Position numbers and translations under genes: made by a program. A stretch of DNA of 64,000 bases from Rhizobium binae. Lineage in GTDB: Bacteria > Pseudomonadota > Alphaproteobacteria > Rhizobiales > Rhizobiaceae. Shown piece by piece: positions 9,625 to 18,863 of this stretch (positions are counted from its first letter, which is position 1; each line of letters begins with the position of its first letter). The stretch is taken from contig NZ_CP071604.1 of assembly GCF_017357225.1 (NCBI RefSeq), positions 3,227,001 to 3,291,000 on the forward strand, given 5' to 3'. The notes below the pieces were generated by a model. It saw nothing but the letters and a program-made list of their open reading frames with translations. It did no database searches and had not been told where the DNA came from.

Positions 9625-10509
9625 TCAATGCTCCTTGTTGGCGTAGACCGAGCGCTTCGTCAGGTAGATCAGAACCGTGAAGATCGCCAGGAAGATCATC
9701 ACCATGAAGCCGGTGCGCTTGCGCTCCTCCAGATGCGGCTCGGCAGCCCACATCAGGAAAGCGGAAACGTCCTTGGCATACTGATCGACGGTCGCCGGCG
9801 CGCCGTCGTCATAAGTGACCTGGCCGTCGGAAAGCGGCTTCGGCATGGCCAGCACGGCAGCAGCGTGGAAATACGGGTTGTAGTGTCCGCCCGCCGGGAC
9901 CTCGAAGCCGGCCGGCGGTTCTTCATAGCCGGTCAGTAGCGCGTGGATATAATCCGGGCCGTTTTCCTGGTACTGCGTGAAGATGTCGAAGACGAATTGC
10001 GGAAAGCCACGCTCGACTTCGCGGGCCTTGGCGATCAGCGAAAAGTCAGGCGGAGCAGCCCCATTGTTGGAAGCTTTGGCTGCCTCCTCATTGGCGAAAG
10101 GTGCCGGGAAGTGGTCCGAAGGCACTGCCTTGCGGGTAAACATCTCGCCGGCCGCGTTCGGTCCGTCCTGAACTTCGTAATTCGCCGCGAAAGCCTTCAC
10201 CTGCGCCTCGGAATAACCAAGCTCGTCGAGCATGCGGAAAGGCACGAGGCTCATCGAATGGCAGGCGGAACAGACTTCGGTATAGACCTTGAGGCCGCGC
10301 TGGAGCTGAGCCTTGTCGTAATGGCCGAACGGGCCGGCAAAGGTCCATTCCTGCTCCTTCGGCTCCTTCAGCGGATAGTGCGGCGTCGCACCTTCCTCGT
10401 GATGGGCAGGGGCTGCGCCATTCGCAGGCGTCGCCTCCTCGGCGAAAGCGGCGCTGCCGATCACAGCGGCGACGGCGAGCGGCAGAATGCTTGCAACAAG
10501 CGTTTTCAT
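9625..10509 (-). CDS. petC: Cytochrome c1 of the bc1 complex
   Basis: The c-type haem subunit that passes electrons from the Rieske protein to cytochrome c. A signal peptide (MKTLVASILPLAVAAVIGSAAFA) leads into a linker, then CSACHS binds haem covalently, and a single C-terminal anchor (GFMVMIFLAIFTVLIYL) is followed by KRSVYANKEH. It is 294 residues long. ATG 10509 is chosen because it starts the signal peptide. It is the last gene of petA-petB-petC, 25 bases after petB. Many alpha-proteobacteria fuse cytochrome b and c1 as one gene; here they are separate. Confidence 0.95.
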   Translation of the reverse strand: MKTLVASILPLAVAAVIGSAAFAEEATPANGAAPAHHEEGATPHYPLKEPKEQEWTFAGPFGHYDKAQLQRGLKVYTEVCSACHSMSLVPFRMLDELGYSEAQVKAFAANYEVQDGPNAAGEMFTRKAVPSDHFPAPFANEEAAKASNNGAAPPDFSLIAKAREVERGFPQFVFDIFTQYQENGPDYIHALLTGYEEPPAGFEVPAGGHYNPYFHAAAVLAMPKPLSDGQVTYDDGAPATVDQYAKDVSAFLMWAAEPHLEERKRTGFMVMIFLAIFTVLIYLTKRSVYANKEH

Positions 10510-10534
10510 AGTTCTATTCCCTTCCGTCGCTCGC

Positions 10535-11815
10535 TTAGGCATTGGCCGCCGCACCGGCAGCAGCAGTCTTGTTGCGCTTTTCGAGCACCGCTTCGGTGAT
10601 CGAGTTCGGAATGCGGCGCGGTGTTTCCACCAGGCCGAGAACCGGCATCGCGACCAGGAAGAAAGCGAAGTAGAGCAGCGTGCAGATCTGTGAAACGATC
10701 ACGTAGCTGCCTTCCGCCGGCTGTGAGCCGAGCCAGCCGAGGATGATCGCGTTGATCACGAACAGCCAGAAGAACAGCTTGTACCAGGGACGGTAGACCG
10801 CCGAACGAACCTTCGACGTATCGAGCCAGGGCAAGAAGAACAGCACGATGATCGCGCCGAACATCACCAGCACGCCGCCGAGCTTGGAGTCGATCGGGCC
10901 GATGTTGAAGGTGATCGAACGCAGCATCGCGTAGAATGGCAGGAAGTACCATTCCGGAACGATGTGGGCCGGCGTCTTCAACGGGTCGGCCGGGATGTAG
11001 TTGTCGGCATGGCCGAGGAAGTTCGGCAGGTAGAAGACGAAATAGGCGTAGACCAGCAGGAAGACGGAGACGCCGAGCGCATCCTTCATCGTCGCATAGG
11101 GCGTGAAGCGCACGGTGTCCGTCTTCGTCTTGACCTCGACGCCGGTCGGGTTCGTCTGGCCGGTGACATGCAGTGCCCAGATATGCAGGACGACGACGCC
11201 GGCGATCATGAAGGGCAGCAGGTAGTGCAGCGAGAAGAAGCGGTTCAGCGTCGGCTGATCGACGGCAAAGCCGCCGAGCAGGAACTGCTGCACCCATTCG
11301 CCAACCAGCGGGAAAGCCGAGAAGAAGCCGGTGATGACGGTCGCGCCCCAGAAGGACATCTGGCCCCAGGGCAGCACGTAGCCCATGAAGCCGGTTGCCA
11401 TCATCAGGAGGTAGATGACCACGCCGAGGATCCAGAGGATCTCGCGCGGCGCCTTGTAGGAGCCGTAGTAGAGGCCGCGGGCGATATGCAGGTAGACGGC
11501 GACGAAGAAGAAGGATGCGCCGTTGGCATGCAGGTAGCGCAGCAGCCAGCCGTGGTTGACGTCGCGCATGATCTTTTCAACGGAGTTGAACGCGATCGTC
11601 GTGTCGGCGGAATAATGCATGGCGAGCGTCACGCCCGTCAGGATCTGCACGATCAGCATGACGGCGAGCATCGCGCCGAAGGTATAGGCATAGTTCAGGT
11701 TCCTGGGAACCGGATATGCCACGAAGCTGTCATAGACCATGCGCGGCAACGGCAGGCGCGCATCGACCCATTTTTCGAAGCCGGTTGATGGCTCGTAGCT
11801 GGAATGGCCACTCAT
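10535..11815 (-). CDS. petB: Cytochrome b of the bc1 complex
   Basis: The 426-residue membrane subunit that carries haems bL and bH and both quinone sites. Typical segments include [19 protein letters not shown], the [14 protein letters not shown] motif of the quinol-oxidation site, and two pairs of helix histidines ([28 protein letters not shown]). Eight or nine membrane spans are visible. It lies 14 bases after petA and 25 before petC, as expected for a single transcript. Confidence 0.97.
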   Translation of the reverse strand: MSGHSSYEPSTGFEKWVDARLPLPRMVYDSFVAYPVPRNLNYAYTFGAMLAVMLIVQILTGVTLAMHYSADTTIAFNSVEKIMRDVNHGWLLRYLHANGASFFFVAVYLHIARGLYYGSYKAPREILWILGVVIYLLMMATGFMGYVLPWGQMSFWGATVITGFFSAFPLVGEWVQQFLLGGFAVDQPTLNRFFSLHYLLPFMIAGVVVLHIWALHVTGQTNPTGVEVKTKTDTVRFTPYATMKDALGVSVFLLVYAYFVFYLPNFLGHADNYIPADPLKTPAHIVPEWYFLPFYAMLRSITFNIGPIDSKLGGVLVMFGAIIVLFFLPWLDTSKVRSAVYRPWYKLFFWLFVINAIILGWLGSQPAEGSYVIVSQICTLLYFAFFLVAMPVLGLVETPRRIPNSITEAVLEKRNKTAAAGAAANA

Positions 11816-11829
11816 GAATCAGTCTCCCC

Positions 11830-12408
11830 TCAACCGATCTTGATCTTGGTGTCGGACAAAAATGAAAAGGTCGGAATCGCCAGGTTCTGCGGTGCAGGAC
11901 CTTTTCGGATGCGGCCGGCCGTGTCGTAGACCGAGCCATGGCAGGGACAGAACCAACCATTGTACTCGCCGGCCTGACCGAGCGGCACGCAGCCGAGATG
12001 GGTGCAGGTGCCGATCATGACGATCCAGTTTTCCTTGTCCTTGCCGCCTGAACGGTCAACGCCCGTTGCCTGAGCCTCGGGCGGCAGGTTGGCATTGCGG
12101 GCGACCGGATCCTTGAGATCTGCCAGCGGAACATCGGCGGCCGCCTTCACTTCTTCAGGCGTACGGTTGCGGATGAAGATCGGCTTGCCGCGCCACTTGA
12201 CCGTCAGCGACATGCCGGGCTCGAGGCTGGCAACATCGACTTCGATGGAGGCGAGCGCCAGCGTCGACGCATCCGGCCGCATCTGGTCGATGAACGGCCA
12301 AGCAACCGCAGCGGCGCCCACAGCACCCGCCATACCAGTGGTGAGATAAAGGAAATCACGGCGAGTAGGCTCTGTCGAAGCCTCGCTTGTCGTTACGTGT
12401 TCGCTCAC
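11830..12408 (-). CDS. petA: Rieske iron-sulfur subunit of the bc1 complex
   Basis: A 192-residue protein. The N-terminus has a twin-arginine-type signal/anchor (PTRRDFLYLTTGMAGAVGA), and the 2Fe-2S ligands lie in CTHLGC and CPCHGS. It oxidises ubiquinol at the periplasmic site and shuttles to cytochrome c1. The start is GTG (12408). It is first in petABC. The 286-base upstream gap, shared with a divergent gene, must hold the promoter, but I found no clean -35/-10. Confidence 0.97.
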   Translation of the reverse strand: MSEHVTTSEASTEPTRRDFLYLTTGMAGAVGAAAVAWPFIDQMRPDASTLALASIEVDVASLEPGMSLTVKWRGKPIFIRNRTPEEVKAAADVPLADLKDPVARNANLPPEAQATGVDRSGGKDKENWIVMIGTCTHLGCVPLGQAGEYNGWFCPCHGSVYDTAGRIRKGPAPQNLAIPTFSFLSDTKIKIG

Positions 12409-12694
12409 GGCTTAACCATCCTCTGCGCAATTATCGCGGAATTCCGCCCTGCCCCCTCTGCCGGCGAATCGATCTGGACACATTTCGGCCATAGATTCCC
12501 CGGCAATCCGGCGCGTTCTAAGCTTGATCGCAAATTATGTCCAGCCTTGACAAGGAGACGAGGGCACAATGTCGCGGGAAATTTCAGATGAATTTTTTAA
12601 GGCAAACACGAGCTTGCCGGCATGCTGCATTGCAACAAAAAAGCCGCCGTGATAGGCGCAGTCGCAATCACCCCAGCGAGCCGGACCGAAGCGG

Positions 12695-13627
12695 ATGAGA
12701 GACACGATTTTTTGCGTATTCAGCGTCCTCACGACCCTGGTCCTCGCCATCATCTCTCTGCGGTACGTCACCGATTTTTATCTGCTTTCCTTCTTTTACA
12801 GCTTCCAACTCCATCTGGCGGCGGCCGCTGCGCTCGCCTCCCTCGCGGCCTTGCTTGTCAAGCGCCATTGGTACGGCCTGCTGACGCTCGGCATATCGCT
12901 GGCTCTTGCCGTCCATGGCATCGTGATGACCCGCGAATTTGCTCAGTCCGCCGTCGATGAACACCGCCCGGTTCTTTTCCGGCTGATGTCGTTCAATATC
13001 GAAAACGATAATTTCGCAAACGGTGCCGCGATCGCCGACATGGCGATCGCCTCGGGCGCCGACGTCGTCAACATCCTCGAGGCCGAGCCGATTCTCTCGG
13101 AACTGCCGCGGCTTCTGAAAACCTATCCCTATTATGTCGGCTGCGGCATCGGCATGCAGGAATGCGATACGCTGGTCCTGTCGAAGCGCCCGCTCGTCGA
13201 GCCGCGCATCCGCAGTCTCGGCCTGCTGTGGCGTAACCGGCTGACGATCTCGACGGTCGATTTCGACGGCCGCAAGGTCAATTTCCTGACCGCTCATCTA
13301 ACCAAACCCTATTACGACGAGTTCTACGGTCTGGAGCTCGAAGACCTCGCCGCGATCGCTCCCACCCTGCCGGGACCGCTAGTGCTGGCCGGCGATTTCA
13401 ACTCGTCTATCCTGACGCCGGGGGTACAAGACCTTCTGCGCAAAGAAGGCTTCGGCACCGTATCGCTGGAACCCGCGACCTGGCCGATCGCAGCCGGCGC
13501 CTTCGGCATTCCGATCGACCACATCTTTGCGAGGGCGCCCCTGCGGCTGAAATCGGTCCGCCGTATCGTCGACAGCTTCGGATCAAACCATTTTGGCCTC
13601 ATGGCGGAATTCGCCGTCGACCCCTGA
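12695..13627 (+). CDS. Membrane-anchored endonuclease/exonuclease/phosphatase family protein
   Basis: A 310-residue protein. Three hydrophobic N-terminal segments (about 5-100) are followed by an exonuclease-endonuclease-phosphatase domain: MSFNIEND (metal Asn), the ILEAEP Glu, LTAHLT, LAGDFNSS and closing SNHFGLMAEF with the catalytic His. The family hydrolyses phosphodiesters in nucleic acids, lipids or inositides; the target here is unknown. Its last 45 bases overlap the 3' end of the convergent ABC exporter gene. Confidence 0.85.
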   Translation: MRDTIFCVFSVLTTLVLAIISLRYVTDFYLLSFFYSFQLHLAAAAALASLAALLVKRHWYGLLTLGISLALAVHGIVMTREFAQSAVDEHRPVLFRLMSFNIENDNFANGAAIADMAIASGADVVNILEAEPILSELPRLLKTYPYYVGCGIGMQECDTLVLSKRPLVEPRIRSLGLLWRNRLTISTVDFDGRKVNFLTAHLTKPYYDEFYGLELEDLAAIAPTLPGPLVLAGDFNSSILTPGVQDLLRKEGFGTVSLEPATWPIAAGAFGIPIDHIFARAPLRLKSVRRIVDSFGSNHFGLMAEFAVDP

Positions 13628-15496
13628 GCCGAGATCCCCGTCCACCGCGAGGAAACCGCCGGACTGGCGCGCCCAAAGTTCGGCATAGAGCCCGCCTTGG
13701 CGAAGCAGTTCCTCGTGGCTGCCCTCCTCGATGATCCGGCCGAGATCGACGACGATCAGCCGGTCGAGCGCAGCGATCGTCGACAGCCGGTGGGCGATCG
13801 CAAGCACGGTCTTACCCTCCATGATTCGATGGAGATTGGACTGGATCGCTTCCTCCACCTCCGAATCGAGCGCCGACGTCGCTTCGTCCAGAACCAGGAT
13901 GGGAGCGTCCTTCAGCATCACCCGGGCAATGGCGATGCGCTGCCGCTGGCCGCCCGACAATTTGACGCCGCGTTCGCCGACATGGGCATCGAAGCCTCTG
14001 CGGCCCTGCTGATCCTGCAGGTGAGCGATGAAATCGATGGCTTCGGCGCGCCGGGCCGCTTCGACCAGTCGCTCCTCGCCCGCGTTCGGCCGTCCGAACA
14101 GGATATTGTCGCGCACCGAACGATGCAGCAGCGAGGTGTCCTGGCTGACGACGCCGATCTGCATCCGGAGCGTTTCCTGGGTCACGGCCGATATGTCCTG
14201 GCCATCGACCAGAATGCGGCCCTCCTGGAGGTCGTAGAGGCGCAGCAGCAGGTTCATCAGCGTGGATTTTCCCGCGCCCGAACGGCCGACGATCCCGACT
14301 TTTTCGCCCGGGCGGATGGTCAGGGAGAAATTTTCAACGACCGGTTGTTGATCCTTGCCGTAGCGGAAAGAGACATTGTCGAAGCGAATGCCGGGCTGGC
14401 GGATCACCAGGCTTTTCGCATCGGCACGGTCGACAAGGCCGAGCGGCTGGGAGATCAACTCGGCGGCATTCTGGATGGTGCCGAGATTTCGCATGATGCC
14501 GTTGAACTGCGTCATCAGCCGTCCAAGCAGGAAATTCAGCCGGAGCACCAGCGCCAGCGAGAATGCGACCGCACCGGAGCTGACCAGGCCGCGCAGCCAG
14601 AGATCGACGCTCAAGCCTGCCATCGTCACGATCATCAGGCCCGAGAGCAGCGCCATCGAGGCCCTGACGCCGGTGATGAACCGAGTGAAGCGTAGCACCG
14701 TATCCTGGTAAATATCGAAGCCTTGGCGCATGTAGCGGTCGCTCTCTTCGTCGCGGGCAAACAGCTTCAGCGTCTGCATATTGCTGTAGGAATCGACCAT
14801 CCGGCCGTTTAGCATCGATCCCGCTTCCGCCGTCTCGCGGGAATGACGGCGAATCCGTGGGACGAAGTGGCGGGCAAGCAGGCTAAAGGCGCCGAGCCAA
14901 AACAGCACGACGGCGGCAAGGGAAAAGTCCAGCCGGGCGACCAGCACCAGCGTCGTGACCGCATAAATTCCGACGAACCAGACGCTTTCCATCAGCGAGG
15001 TGACGAGATCGCCGGTTGCCTGGCCGGCCGACCAGACCTTGGTAACGATGCGCCCGGAGAAATCGCTCTGAAAGAACGACAATGATTGCCTTGAGACGTG
15101 GAGATACGATTGCCAACGTGCTAGATTGTAGAAGCCTGGGGTGATCACCTGCTGATCGACGAGGGCAATCAGGAAGGCGACGACGAAGCGCACCAGCCCG
15201 ATCAGAGCAAGCATGCCGAACAGCTCGCCGCCATGGGCCGCGAGAAGACCGCTCCAGCCCGCACCGGGCGTAATGCTGGCGAGGATATCGACGAGGCGTC
15301 CGACGAACCAGAAAAGCGCGGCTTCGATTGCCGCCGATGCGCCGCCGAGTATGAGCATGGCGATAAACGGCATCCTCGTCTGGCCGATATAGAACCAGAT
15401 GAAGCCGAGCGTTCCCGGCGGCGGCTGAAGATTGGCGCGCGGGCTGAACGGATCGATCCAGGTCTCGAACAGGCGGAAGATGGGTCGCAGAAACAT
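13583..15496 (-). CDS. ABC exporter, fused membrane and ATPase domains (MsbA-like)
   Basis: A 637-residue half-transporter: six membrane helices (about 30-330) and a C-terminal ATPase with Walker A GRSGAGKST, signature LSGGQRQR, Walker B with catalytic Glu (ILVLDEATSALDS) and the switch His (AHRLST). All ATPase motifs are canonical, so it can work as a homodimer. It is a close paralogue of the gene at 15980-17854, and a heterodimer with it is possible. The substrate is not evident. ATG 15496 is chosen by alignment with the paralogue. Confidence 0.9.
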   Translation of the reverse strand: MFLRPIFRLFETWIDPFSPRANLQPPPGTLGFIWFYIGQTRMPFIAMLILGGASAAIEAALFWFVGRLVDILASITPGAGWSGLLAAHGGELFGMLALIGLVRFVVAFLIALVDQQVITPGFYNLARWQSYLHVSRQSLSFFQSDFSGRIVTKVWSAGQATGDLVTSLMESVWFVGIYAVTTLVLVARLDFSLAAVVLFWLGAFSLLARHFVPRIRRHSRETAEAGSMLNGRMVDSYSNMQTLKLFARDEESDRYMRQGFDIYQDTVLRFTRFITGVRASMALLSGLMIVTMAGLSVDLWLRGLVSSGAVAFSLALVLRLNFLLGRLMTQFNGIMRNLGTIQNAAELISQPLGLVDRADAKSLVIRQPGIRFDNVSFRYGKDQQPVVENFSLTIRPGEKVGIVGRSGAGKSTLMNLLLRLYDLQEGRILVDGQDISAVTQETLRMQIGVVSQDTSLLHRSVRDNILFGRPNAGEERLVEAARRAEAIDFIAHLQDQQGRRGFDAHVGERGVKLSGGQRQRIAIARVMLKDAPILVLDEATSALDSEVEEAIQSNLHRIMEGKTVLAIAHRLSTIAALDRLIVVDLGRIIEEGSHEELLRQGGLYAELWARQSGGFLAVDGDLGSGVDGEFRHEAKMV

Positions 15497-15657
15497 GGAA
15501 GCGATATAGGCGGATTGGGTAAAGCGGCAAAGGGAATGATCAGCGGTCGCAATCTTATATTTTTGTAATGATCGATAACATCGGCGGCATCGCCATTGAT
15601 TGCCCGCCAACCGGTCACAATCTGACGATACGATCGCGCTTCAACGGAGGGACGGCA

Positions 15658-15888
15658 ATGGAAACGAAAATGCTCGATGCGCATATTCCGCTTCCGCTTG
15701 CAGAAAGGCTGGATGCCCTGGCTCTCGATCTGGCGCTGGCGCGCGACGTGATCGTCACCGCGGCCATCACCGCCTGGCTCGACAGCGAGGAACGCCGCCG
15801 CATCGCCACCCTGCGCACGCTCGCGGCAGCCAACACCATTGTGGTCGTCGAACATGACAGGGTGATCGACTGGGCCGACAGTCTTTGA
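15658..15888 (+). CDS. Ribbon-helix-helix protein, orphan antitoxin-like
   Basis: A 76-residue protein whose first 50 residues fit a CopG/RelB-type ribbon-helix-helix DNA-binding fold (beta strand KMLDAHIPLPL, then two helices). The C-terminus after VVVEHDRVIDWADSL could bind a partner. A good ribosome site (GGAGGG) lies 8 bases before the ATG. Such proteins usually pair with a ParE/RelE toxin immediately downstream, but none is present; a terminator and a gene on the other strand follow. It could regulate the flanking ABC exporter genes. Confidence 0.7.
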   Translation: METKMLDAHIPLPLAERLDALALDLALARDVIVTAAITAWLDSEERRRIATLRTLAAANTIVVVEHDRVIDWADSL

Positions 15889-15942
15889 ACATGGGAAACA
15901 GCGCCCCGTTCCCCATTGGCAGGTGGAAATCAGATTACCGAT

Positions 15943-15977
15943 TTAAAAGGCTCTCCCCGCTCTCGCAGGGAGGGCTT
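15943..15977 (-). terminator. Rho-independent terminator of the second ABC exporter
   Basis: On the minus strand a 10-bp stem (AAGCCCTCCC with GGGAGAGCCT, two G-T pairs) with a 10-base loop is followed by TTTTAAAT. It begins right after the TAA of the exporter at 15980. Confidence 0.75.
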
Positions 15978-15979
15978 GA

Positions 15980-17854
15980 TTATTCCGCCGCCTCTTCGGC
16001 TTCCTCGGCGTGATCAGAGAGGAAGCCGCCGGACTGGCGGTTCCAGAGGTCGGCGTAGATGCCGCCATTGTCGATCAGTTCGGCATGCGAGCCGGACTCG
16101 ATGATCCGGCCCTTGTCGAGCACGATCAGCCGGTCCATCTCGGTCAGCGTCGACAGCCGGTGGGCGATCGCGATCACCGTCTTGCCCTCCATCAGCGCGA
16201 AGAGGTTTTCCTGGATCGCCGCCTCGACTTCCGAATCGAGCGCCGATGTTGCCTCGTCGAGCACCAGGATCGGCGCGTCCTTCAGGAAGACGCGGGCGAT
16301 CGCGATGCGCTGCCGCTGGCCGCCGGACAGTTTGACACCGCGTTCACCGACCTGTGCGTCGAGCCCCTGGCGCCCCTGCATGTCGACAAGCCCTTCGATG
16401 AACTCCCAGGCATTGGCGCGTTTGGCGGCCTCGATCACCTCGGCATCACTCGCCTCCGGTCGACCATAGGCGATGTTGTCACGAATCGAGCGATGCAGCA
16501 GCGAGGTATCCTGCGTCACCACGCCAATCAGCGAGCGCAGGCTTTCCTGCGAGACGCCGGAGATATCCTGGCCGTCTATGGTGATGCGGCCGCCCTCCAG
16601 ATCGTAGAAGCGCAGCAGCAGGTTCATCAACGTCGTCTTGCCGGCGCCGGAGCGCCCGACGAGACCGACCTTCTCGCCCGCCTTGATGTCGAGCGACAGG
16701 TTATCGATGACACCCCTGCTCTTGCCGTAGTGGAAGCGGATGCGCTCGTAGTGGATCGCGCCCTTCTTCGCCGTCATGGAAGGCGCGCCCGGCTTGTCGA
16801 CGATGTCGTGCTGTTTGCTCATCATTTCCATGCCGTCATAGACGGTGCCGATATTCTCGAACAGCGCCGAGACTTCCCACATGATCCATTGCGACATGCC
16901 GTTCACGCGCATGGCAAGACCAATGGCAATAGCGATCGCGCCGACTGAAATCGCCCCGTTCAGCCAGAACCAGATCGACAGGCCGGAGACGACGAACAGC
17001 GCAACGCAGTTGTTCAGATAGACGCTGATGTGGAAGAGCGTCACCTTGCGCATCTGCCTGTGCACGGTCTGCAGGAACTCGTCCATGCCCTCCTTGGCAT
17101 AGACCTCCTCGCGGCCGGCATGCGAAAACAGCTTGACGGTGGCGATGTTCGTATAGCTGTCGACCACGCGCCCCGTCATCATCGAGCGTGCATCGGCCTG
17201 CTGTGCCGCGATCTTGCGAAGCCGCGGCACGTAATAAGAAACGATGCTGACATAGACGGCGAGCCAGACGAGGATCGGGATCATCAGCCGCCAGTCGGCG
17301 GCCGCAATCACGATGATCATCGTCAGGAAATAGCTGACGACATAAACGAAGACGTCGAGGATCTTCATCACCGTTTCGCGCACGGCAAGCGAGGTCTGCA
17401 TCACCTTTGTTGCGACACGTCCGGCAAACTCGTTGGCGAAGAACGTCATGCTGTGGCGCAGCAGGAAGCGGTGCATCTGCCAGCGGGCGCTCATCGGATA
17501 ATTGCCGAGCAGCATCTGGTGCATGATGAGGGAGTCGAGGCCGGCAGCCAATGGCAGGCCGACCAGCACCAGCGCCGCCATCCAGAAAAGTTTATGGCCT
17601 TCCGTCTGCAGGAACGTGGCGCGGTCGGCATTGGTCAGCCAATCGACGATGTCGCCGAGAAACTGGAAGAGCGCCACTTCGCCGACGGCGATCGACGCCG
17701 TCAGCATCGCCATCAGGCCGAGCCAGGGTGCCGCCGGCTTGCTGTAGTGCCAGCAGAAGGCAAAAAGACCTCTGGGCGGAGCGACGGGCTCCTCGCTCGG
17801 AAAGGGATTGAGTCGCTGTTCGAACCAGCCAAACATGAAATTGCTCCGAAACAT
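15980..17854 (-). CDS. ABC exporter, fused membrane and ATPase domains (MsbA-like), paralogue
   Basis: About 624 residues. Six membrane helices are followed by an ATPase domain with Walker A GRSGAGKTT, LSGGQRQR, ILVLDEATSALDS and AHRLST, all intact. The N-terminal pattern (WFEQRLNPFPSEEP) parallels that of the exporter 480 bases downstream (LFETWIDPFSP), so the two arose by duplication. The start is either ATG 17854 (aligned with the paralogue) or ATG 17836, which has the better-spaced GGAG. A 21-codon ORF with a strong ribosome site lies upstream in the same direction (17984-18049). Confidence 0.9.
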   Translation of the reverse strand: MFRSNFMFGWFEQRLNPFPSEEPVAPPRGLFAFCWHYSKPAAPWLGLMAMLTASIAVGEVALFQFLGDIVDWLTNADRATFLQTEGHKLFWMAALVLVGLPLAAGLDSLIMHQMLLGNYPMSARWQMHRFLLRHSMTFFANEFAGRVATKVMQTSLAVRETVMKILDVFVYVVSYFLTMIIVIAAADWRLMIPILVWLAVYVSIVSYYVPRLRKIAAQQADARSMMTGRVVDSYTNIATVKLFSHAGREEVYAKEGMDEFLQTVHRQMRKVTLFHISVYLNNCVALFVVSGLSIWFWLNGAISVGAIAIAIGLAMRVNGMSQWIMWEVSALFENIGTVYDGMEMMSKQHDIVDKPGAPSMTAKKGAIHYERIRFHYGKSRGVIDNLSLDIKAGEKVGLVGRSGAGKTTLMNLLLRFYDLEGGRITIDGQDISGVSQESLRSLIGVVTQDTSLLHRSIRDNIAYGRPEASDAEVIEAAKRANAWEFIEGLVDMQGRQGLDAQVGERGVKLSGGQRQRIAIARVFLKDAPILVLDEATSALDSEVEAAIQENLFALMEGKTVIAIAHRLSTLTEMDRLIVLDKGRIIESGSHAELIDNGGIYADLWNRQSGGFLSDHAEEAEEAAE

Positions 17855-18215
17855 CCGCGTCTCGGCTCCCGGCTTCGCGCCATCTGAGCGCCATGCAAGC
17901 ACATATGGGAACCGTACGTTCAAGAGGCGAGGCTGAAACAGCCGCACAATAGATCAAAAGGGGATTTCAGGATGAAATGCGCACTAGCGGCGCCGTGTCG
18001 CCTTGATCGGCATCACGGCGGGAAAGCGCATATGGAGCAAAATATTCATGTCGGCCCTCCCTGCTGGCGATTGAAGACGTGCATGGATAACGCGAAAATT
18101 GCGAAATTTCCAGCCCCATAATGGCGTAAATTGAATGTTCCGGGCCAAAATGCGGCCTGTTGCGGCGAAATGCCGGTTGCTTTAGGTGTCTCGCATCCCA
18201 CGGAAGAAACGGCGC
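17855..18215. other. Intergenic region between the ABC exporter and trmL
   Basis: A 361-base gap between divergent genes. It contains the 21-codon ORF at 17984-18049 and presumably both promoters. Longer minus-strand frames here have no coding character I can recognise. Confidence 0.5.
17984..18049 (-). CDS. Candidate 21-residue leader or small protein
   Basis: ATG 18049 follows a strong ribosome site (AGGGAGGG, about 5 bases away) and opens 21 codons ending in TAG. The peptide begins MNILLHMRF and ends in KATRRR: a short hydrophobic start and a basic end. It lies 130 bases ahead of the ABC exporter on the same strand. The strength of the ribosome site is the main evidence; I know no family for it. 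It might be a regulatory leader peptide or an independent small protein. Confidence 0.4.
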   Translation of the reverse strand: MNILLHMRFPAVMPIKATRRR

Positions 18216-18680
18216 ATGATGACCGACTTCAGACTGGCACTCTACCAGCCGGATATTCCCGGCAATACCGGGACGATCCTGCGTCTTGCCGCCTGCCTCG
18301 GCTTCGCAGTCGATCTGATTGAGCCCGCCGGCTTCGATGTTTCCGATCGCAACCTGAAACGATCGGGAATGGATTATATCGCTGCCGCCGCGCTGACCCG
18401 CCATGTCAGTTGGGATCGCTTCGAAGCATGGCGCGCGACAACCGGCCGGCGCTTGATCCTCGCTTCGACCAAGGCGGCGGATCGCTACACCGACTTCACC
18501 TTCCGTTCAGACGACATCCTGCTTCTCGGCCGGGAAAGCGCCGGCGTTCCGGACCATGTGCATGAAAGGGCCGATGCCCGTATCCTGATCCCGATGGTCG
18601 AAGGCCAGCGCTCGATCAACGTCGCCGTCTCGGCCGCGATGATCGTCGGCGAAGCGATGCGCCAGACCGTCTGGGCTTGA
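18216..18680 (+). CDS. trmL: tRNA (cytidine(34)-2'-O)-methyltransferase
   Basis: A 154-residue SPOUT methyltransferase that modifies the wobble base of tRNA-Leu. The family features are seen: opening LALYQPDIPGNTGTILRLAA, DLIEPAGFD, the knot segment LLLGRESAGVPDHVHERAD and the closing IPMVEGQRSINVAVSAAM. The length equals that of the E. coli enzyme. ATG 18216 is immediately followed by another ATG; GGAAG lies about 10 bases before. Confidence 0.93.
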   Translation: MMTDFRLALYQPDIPGNTGTILRLAACLGFAVDLIEPAGFDVSDRNLKRSGMDYIAAAALTRHVSWDRFEAWRATTGRRLILASTKAADRYTDFTFRSDDILLLGRESAGVPDHVHERADARILIPMVEGQRSINVAVSAAMIVGEAMRQTVWA

Positions 18681-18810
18681 GCCCGGGCTTGCGCGAAATG
18701 GCCGAAGCCCGAGATGTGTCGCAAATCGACATTGCCAATCCGCCAGATTGACCTATATTCATTAGCCGGGCAATCAAAAAAAATGCGTGGCGGCCGCGAT
18801 TTCAATAGCT

Positions 18811-18835
18811 TGGAGAGGCATTTCTCGTCTCTCCA
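18811..18835 (+). promoter_or_regulatory. Hairpin in the 5' leader of the Na/Pi transporter gene
   Basis: TGGAGAG and CTCTCCA make a perfect 7-bp stem around an 11-base loop, ending 28 bases before the ATG at 18864. It has no T run, so it is not a terminator. A role in translation is only a possibility. Confidence 0.3.
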
Positions 18836-18863
18836 GCAGATGAAGGAAGAATAAAAGCAAGAA

